Positions 40,511-43,420 of a stretch of 43,420 bases of DNA are shown here, piece by piece. The DNA comes from Bacillota bacterium (lineage in GTDB: Bacteria; Bacillota; Clostridia; Christensenellales; UMGS416): assembly GCA_023410875.1 (NCBI GenBank), contig JAEYPH010000079.1:1-43420 (forward strand). The letters run 5' to 3'. The translations under genes and the position numbers were made by a program. Under the pieces are notes generated by a model that had not been told where the DNA came from, ran no database searches, and saw nothing but the letters and a program-made list of their open reading frames with translations. Numbering within the stretch: the first letter of the stretch is position 1; each line of letters starts with the position of its first letter.

Positions 40511-41110
40511 ATGTCCTTGAAATATGGCATCCTGGGCCTGCTGCACCAGTCTCCGATGACAGGCTACAATCTCAAGAAGCTGTTCGACAAGACGCTCAAC
40601 AACGTCTGGACGGCCAGCCTAAGCCAGATCTACCGAGAGCTGGGCGTGCTGCAGAAGGACGGCTATGTGCTCTCCCATATGGAAGAGCAGGACGACAGGC
40701 CGGACAAGCGCGTCTACCGCATTTCCGAGGAGGGCACACAGGCCTTTCGTGCCTGGCTCAGCTGCATGCCGGACACTTTCCTCTCGCCCAAGAGAGACGA
40801 GTTTACGCTGAAGCTTTTCTTTGGCTCGGTGATGGGCAAGGAGGAGGTTAAACGGCAGATGGAGGCCTTTTTGGCCGACCGCCTGCGTGCGATGCATTCC
40901 CTGGACGAGGACATCGGCAGGATGCATGAGCTGTATACGGCATACCGCGGGCAGGACGCCATGGACGGGGAAGAGGAGCGATACATCCGTTTCATTGTGG
41001 ACCGCGCACAGAGGACCAACCGGCTGCTGGTGCGGTGGGCGCAGGATTGCATTGATAATCTGGGCGAAGCCGATGGGCAGCAAAAAAACAAAGGGGAAGG
41101 TCAGCCATGA
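40511..41110 (+). CDS. PadR-family transcriptional regulator
   Basis: 199 residues. The N-terminal winged helix (YGILGLLHQSPMTGYNLKKL, SLSQIYRELGVLQKDGYV, KRVYRISEEG) is followed by a C-terminal dimerisation helix region of the Vir type. Family members repress their own operon until a toxic or phenolic ligand binds. The tandem repeat over the promoter fits autorepression. The stop overlaps the next ATG, coupling it to the PEBP-family gene, which may be the controlled function. Confidence 0.92.
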   Translation: MSLKYGILGLLHQSPMTGYNLKKLFDKTLNNVWTASLSQIYRELGVLQKDGYVLSHMEEQDDRPDKRVYRISEEGTQAFRAWLSCMPDTFLSPKRDEFTLKLFFGSVMGKEEVKRQMEAFLADRLRAMHSLDEDIGRMHELYTAYRGQDAMDGEEERYIRFIVDRAQRTNRLLVRWAQDCIDNLGEADGQQKNKGEGQP

Positions 41111-41670
41111 AGTATTTCATTATAGGATTCTGTGTGCTGATTGCCGCGCTGGCGGTGTTGGCTATCCTATACCGATCCAGACCTGTCGATTGCATCCACC
41201 CGGAGGTGAACCTGCGGGTGACCAGCTCCGCCTTTGAGGAAGGAGGAGCGATCCCGATACGGTACACCGGGTGGGGCGAGGATGTGTCCCCACCGCTGGA
41301 AATGCAAGATCTCTCGACGGACGCCAAGACCATCGCTGTTGTCATGGATGATCTGGATTTTCCTCTGCGAGCCTTCAATCACTGGGTCATCTGGAACATT
41401 CCTGCGGGTTCCTCCATCCAGGAAGCCATCCCCAATGGCGAGACCGTGGAGTCGCTGGGCGGGGCCGTCCAGGGCCGAAGTGAGTATGGGGGAAAGCATT
41501 ATTACCGCGGGCCCAAGCCTCCCTTTGGCGAGCATCGGTATCGTTTTCAGGTATACGTGCTGGACACATCGCTTGAATTGAGCGCGGACGCGGACAAGGC
41601 CGCGCTGCAGCGGGCCATGGATGGGCATGTGCTGCAATACGGGAGTATCACCGGCACGTACCACCGGTGA
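41107..41670 (+). CDS. Membrane-anchored PEBP/YbhB-family protein
   Basis: 187 residues. A single N-terminal membrane segment (about 4-22) leads to a phosphatidylethanolamine-binding-protein fold: GWGEDVSPPLEM, MDDLDFPLRAFNHWVIWNIP and YYRGPKPPFGEHRYRFQVYV, the conserved ligand-pocket blocks of the YbhB/YbcL branch. The natural ligand of this branch is not established. Translational coupling to PadR suggests a role in the same stress response. Confidence 0.88.
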   Translation: MKYFIIGFCVLIAALAVLAILYRSRPVDCIHPEVNLRVTSSAFEEGGAIPIRYTGWGEDVSPPLEMQDLSTDAKTIAVVMDDLDFPLRAFNHWVIWNIPAGSSIQEAIPNGETVESLGGAVQGRSEYGGKHYYRGPKPPFGEHRYRFQVYVLDTSLELSADADKAALQRAMDGHVLQYGSITGTYHR

Positions 41671-41704
41671 CCTCTCGCTGCAGGCAGTTGTTGCCGAACG
41701 TATC

Positions 41705-41740
41705 AAAGGGGCAGACCGCGTGTCTGCCCCTTTGGGTTTT
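41705..41740 (+). terminator. Terminator after the PEBP-family gene
   Basis: Perfect 12-bp stem AAAGGGGCAGAC with a 5-nt loop, followed by GGGTTTT. It lies between convergent genes and may also serve the minus-strand gene. Confidence 0.85.
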
Positions 41741-41758
41741 CATAGGGAGTTCTTACTT

Positions 41759-43312
41759 TCAGACTTGCAGCAGCTCAGCCGCCGCTTCCAGCAGCGGTAT
41801 GGCGCGCTCGTCACAGCCCTTGAGCACCGCGATGCGTTCAATAAGCTGAGCGCGGATGGGGGCCTGGCCCAGGCGGCGGGCCTGCTCCTCGCCCATCTGC
41901 AGGCCGCCCAGCAGGTCCCACATTTCCCACACGACCCGGTGGGATTGCTCAAACATTCTTGATGCCTTGAGCATCGGTTCCGCCGCTTGCGGGTACTGGC
42001 CCGCCATGTACTTGAGCCAGCCTTCGGCATAGCTGCGGCCCTCGGCCACCATCGTGTGGGCGTCAGACTGGCACATGAGGCGCTCAAAGAGCATCGGCAG
42101 CGGCGCGTCGGCGGGGAATTCCGACGCCTTGCCCAGGTCGGCGGCCCAGGCGTCGAAGGCATCCAGACCGCCGGCGCGAGCCCACACCCGGCGGGGGCGC
42201 AGGATGGCGGCGGCCCGCCGCAGGGCGCCGGCCACGGCAGAGCGCTGGTCATCGGCGGTGCAATCCCAGGCCTTGGGGCTCAGTGCCAGTACGCCGAGGG
42301 TATCGTTGTGCTCGAACCAGCCTCGCCGCAGGTAATACCCTTCGTCGGTGCGTTCCACCGGTCCGGCCAACTCCGGCATGTCCTGAAAGAAGTTCCAGCC
42401 CATGAGCACATCGCCGTCCTCGTCATATCCCGTGATTAGGCAGGCCTCTGGCGGGCCGATGATGCCAAAGCCGATGGCCGGTATGCCTTGTTCCAGCGAC
42501 GAGCGAATCAGCGCGAGCATGTCCTCTCGTGACCCTGTACGTACGTCCGCTCCTGTGTGCAGATGTCCGGCGAAGGACTTCATGGCGGGCACGCTTTCCT
42601 TGAGGATCAGCTCTATGCCGCGGGCGCCTGCCGCCGCTGCGCGCCGCAGCGGCTCCACGGTGTCCTCGGCCATGGCGAGCACATCCACATTGCCGCCGTC
42701 CCAATAGGTCGTGTTCCACATCAGGCGGAAGGCCGTGCCGCCCATGCAGTGGTAGTGGCAGTAGGGGATGTCCACGCCGGCGTATTTGAGCGCGTTGGTC
42801 ACGCAGGCGGGGTAGGGCGTCAGCTCCGGCGGATTGCCAAAGTAGGATACCTTCGGCACACCGTGCAGCACCAGGCCGCGGCTCAGCCGTTCCATACCGG
42901 TCTTTTGCGAAGAGCTCATGATAGAATCCTCCTTGCCGATGTATAAGGGGCCGTGGATGCCGGGTACGACCAGCGGCACATCGAAGGTGCTGTGGCTGGC
43001 CCGAAACGCGGTGGGCGTGCAGCCGAACTGCCGCTGGAAGGCGCGGGTGAAGGTCTCGTGGCTGTCAAAACCATAGTGCAAAGCGATGTCCACGACGCGC
43101 TCGGAGCCGCAGGCCAGCTCCCGCGCCGTGTGCAGCAGCCGCCGGGCGCGGATGTAGGCAGCCGGAGGCAGGCCGATGGCCGTGCGGAACACCGCGTGAA
43201 AGTGAGACGGCGAGAAGTGCACCTGGCGCGCCACCGTGTCCGCGCTGATGGGCTCGCGCAGGTTGTTCTCGATGTGCGAGAGCGCAGCCTTGAGCATCGT
43301 GAAATAGTTCAT
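41759..43312 (-). CDS. AraC-family regulator fused to a C39/BtrH-like cysteine-fold domain
   Basis: 517 residues. Residues 1-107 are a complete AraC DNA-binding domain with both helix-turn-helix units (ISADTVARQVHFSPSHFHAV, VVDIALHYGFDSHETFTRAF). After a linker, residues about 145-345 are the same cysteine-containing module as in 35313-37007: YPACVTNALKYAG (Cys170), GGTAFRLMW, GIIGPPEACLITGYDEDG, WNFFQD; a helical tail follows (GGLDAFDAWAADL). AraC heads usually have a sugar or ligand domain in place of this module. GGAGG precedes ATG 43312. A perfect AAGGAGG with 8-nt spacing precedes in-frame Met132 exactly at the junction, so a separate shorter product (42919 to 41759) is possible. Confidence 0.8.
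   Translation of the reverse strand: MNYFTMLKAALSHIENNLREPISADTVARQVHFSPSHFHAVFRTAIGLPPAAYIRARRLLHTARELACGSERVVDIALHYGFDSHETFTRAFQRQFGCTPTAFRASHSTFDVPLVVPGIHGPLYIGKEDSIMSSSQKTGMERLSRGLVLHGVPKVSYFGNPPELTPYPACVTNALKYAGVDIPYCHYHCMGGTAFRLMWNTTYWDGGNVDVLAMAEDTVEPLRRAAAAGARGIELILKESVPAMKSFAGHLHTGADVRTGSREDMLALIRSSLEQGIPAIGFGIIGPPEACLITGYDEDGDVLMGWNFFQDMPELAGPVERTDEGYYLRRGWFEHNDTLGVLALSPKAWDCTADDQRSAVAGALRRAAAILRPRRVWARAGGLDAFDAWAADLGKASEFPADAPLPMLFERLMCQSDAHTMVAEGRSYAEGWLKYMAGQYPQAAEPMLKASRMFEQSHRVVWEMWDLLGGLQMGEEQARRLGQAPIRAQLIERIAVLKGCDERAIPLLEAAAELLQV
42917..42934 (-). promoter_or_regulatory. Internal ribosome binding site at the AraC/C39-like junction
   Basis: On the minus strand AAGGAGG (complement of 42928-42934) is followed after eight bases by ATG (42919-42917), in frame with the surrounding gene. 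It is as good a site as any gene start in this window and would yield the C39-like module without the AraC head (386 residues). Confidence 0.6.
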
Positions 43313-43420
43313 ACAGCCTCCGGAGATGGCCTAAGTATAGCGGTAAAGGCGGGCGGGTTCTTGACTTTTTTTATGATATTCGCCCTTGCCGTCGGCACAT
43401 CCTCTTGGAGGCGCAGGAGG
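43313..43420. other. Right edge of the window, no gene seen
   Basis: Upstream region of the AraC fusion. TATACT on the minus strand (complement of 43334-43339) is a possible -10 element with no good -35. The last bases (GGAGGCGCAGGAGG) are rich in ribosome-binding-site-like sequence, so a plus-strand gene could start just beyond the edge. Confidence 0.35.

Noticed and set aside
43361..43420. Promoter and start of a plus-strand gene at the right edge
   Set aside because: TTGACT at 43361 has no -10 element at a suitable distance, and the window ends before any start codon.

Overview
The window comes from a high-G+C, spore-forming member of the Clostridia. The evidence is spoVT, a SpoVB-family flippase and a SpoIID-domain lipoprotein, the Firmicutes order spoVT-yabM-yabN-hup-rqcP, a split gcvPA/gcvPB glycine decarboxylase, the rpsO-pnp-M16 peptidase order, strong AGGAGG ribosome binding sites and sigma-A type promoters. 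The mannan-phosphorolysis genes suggest a gut or rumen lineage. The exact genus cannot be read from the sequence.

Layout. 1-135: tail of an IS30-like element. 226-1443: foldase lipoprotein. 1489-2035: a long hairpin-rich spacer. 2036-8067: spoVT, flippase, SAM methylase/MazG protein, HU, RqcP and a fused IspDF, whose linker carries a tmRNA-3'-end-like sequence. 8042-9082 (minus): SpoIID-domain lipoprotein, overlapping ispDF tail to tail. 9215-14709: rsmA, a radical SAM pair, RNase E/G and a PgsA-like synthase. 14706-19268: a promoter and tandem glycine riboswitch driving gcvT-gcvH-gcvPA-gcvPB. 19398-21391: two lower-G+C choline/aminoglycoside-kinase-fold genes that look acquired. 21426-26502: rpsO, pnp, M16 peptidase and dUTPase, with dispersed palindromic repeats between them. 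26539-31761: a mannan disaccharide operon (2-epimerase, two GH130 phosphorylases, phosphohexomutase). 31852-33669: HAD phosphatase and a URO-D family protein. 33784-35125 (minus): anti-sigma and ECF sigma factor. 35313-37007: a sigma factor fused to a C39/BtrH-like domain. 37022-37962 (minus): cytochrome b5-like lipoprotein and a DUF4405-type membrane protein. 38086-40381: threonine dehydrogenase and 2-amino-3-ketobutyrate ligase. 40448-41670: self-regulated PadR and a PEBP-family protein. 41759-43312 (minus): an AraC regulator fused to the same C39/BtrH-like domain.

How the genes work together. Tdh and Kbl turn threonine into glycine and acetyl-CoA. The riboswitch-controlled Gcv proteins then oxidise excess glycine to one-carbon units. 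The epimerase and GH130 enzymes turn mannobiose into mannose 1-phosphate and glucose, and the mutase links these to hexose 6-phosphate. The most unusual content is a pair of regulators that share one cysteine-containing enzyme-like module but carry two unrelated transcription heads (sigma-70 and AraC). Each has a ribosome-binding-site-like sequence at the domain junction. The second unusual item is the tmRNA-like scar inside ispDF.
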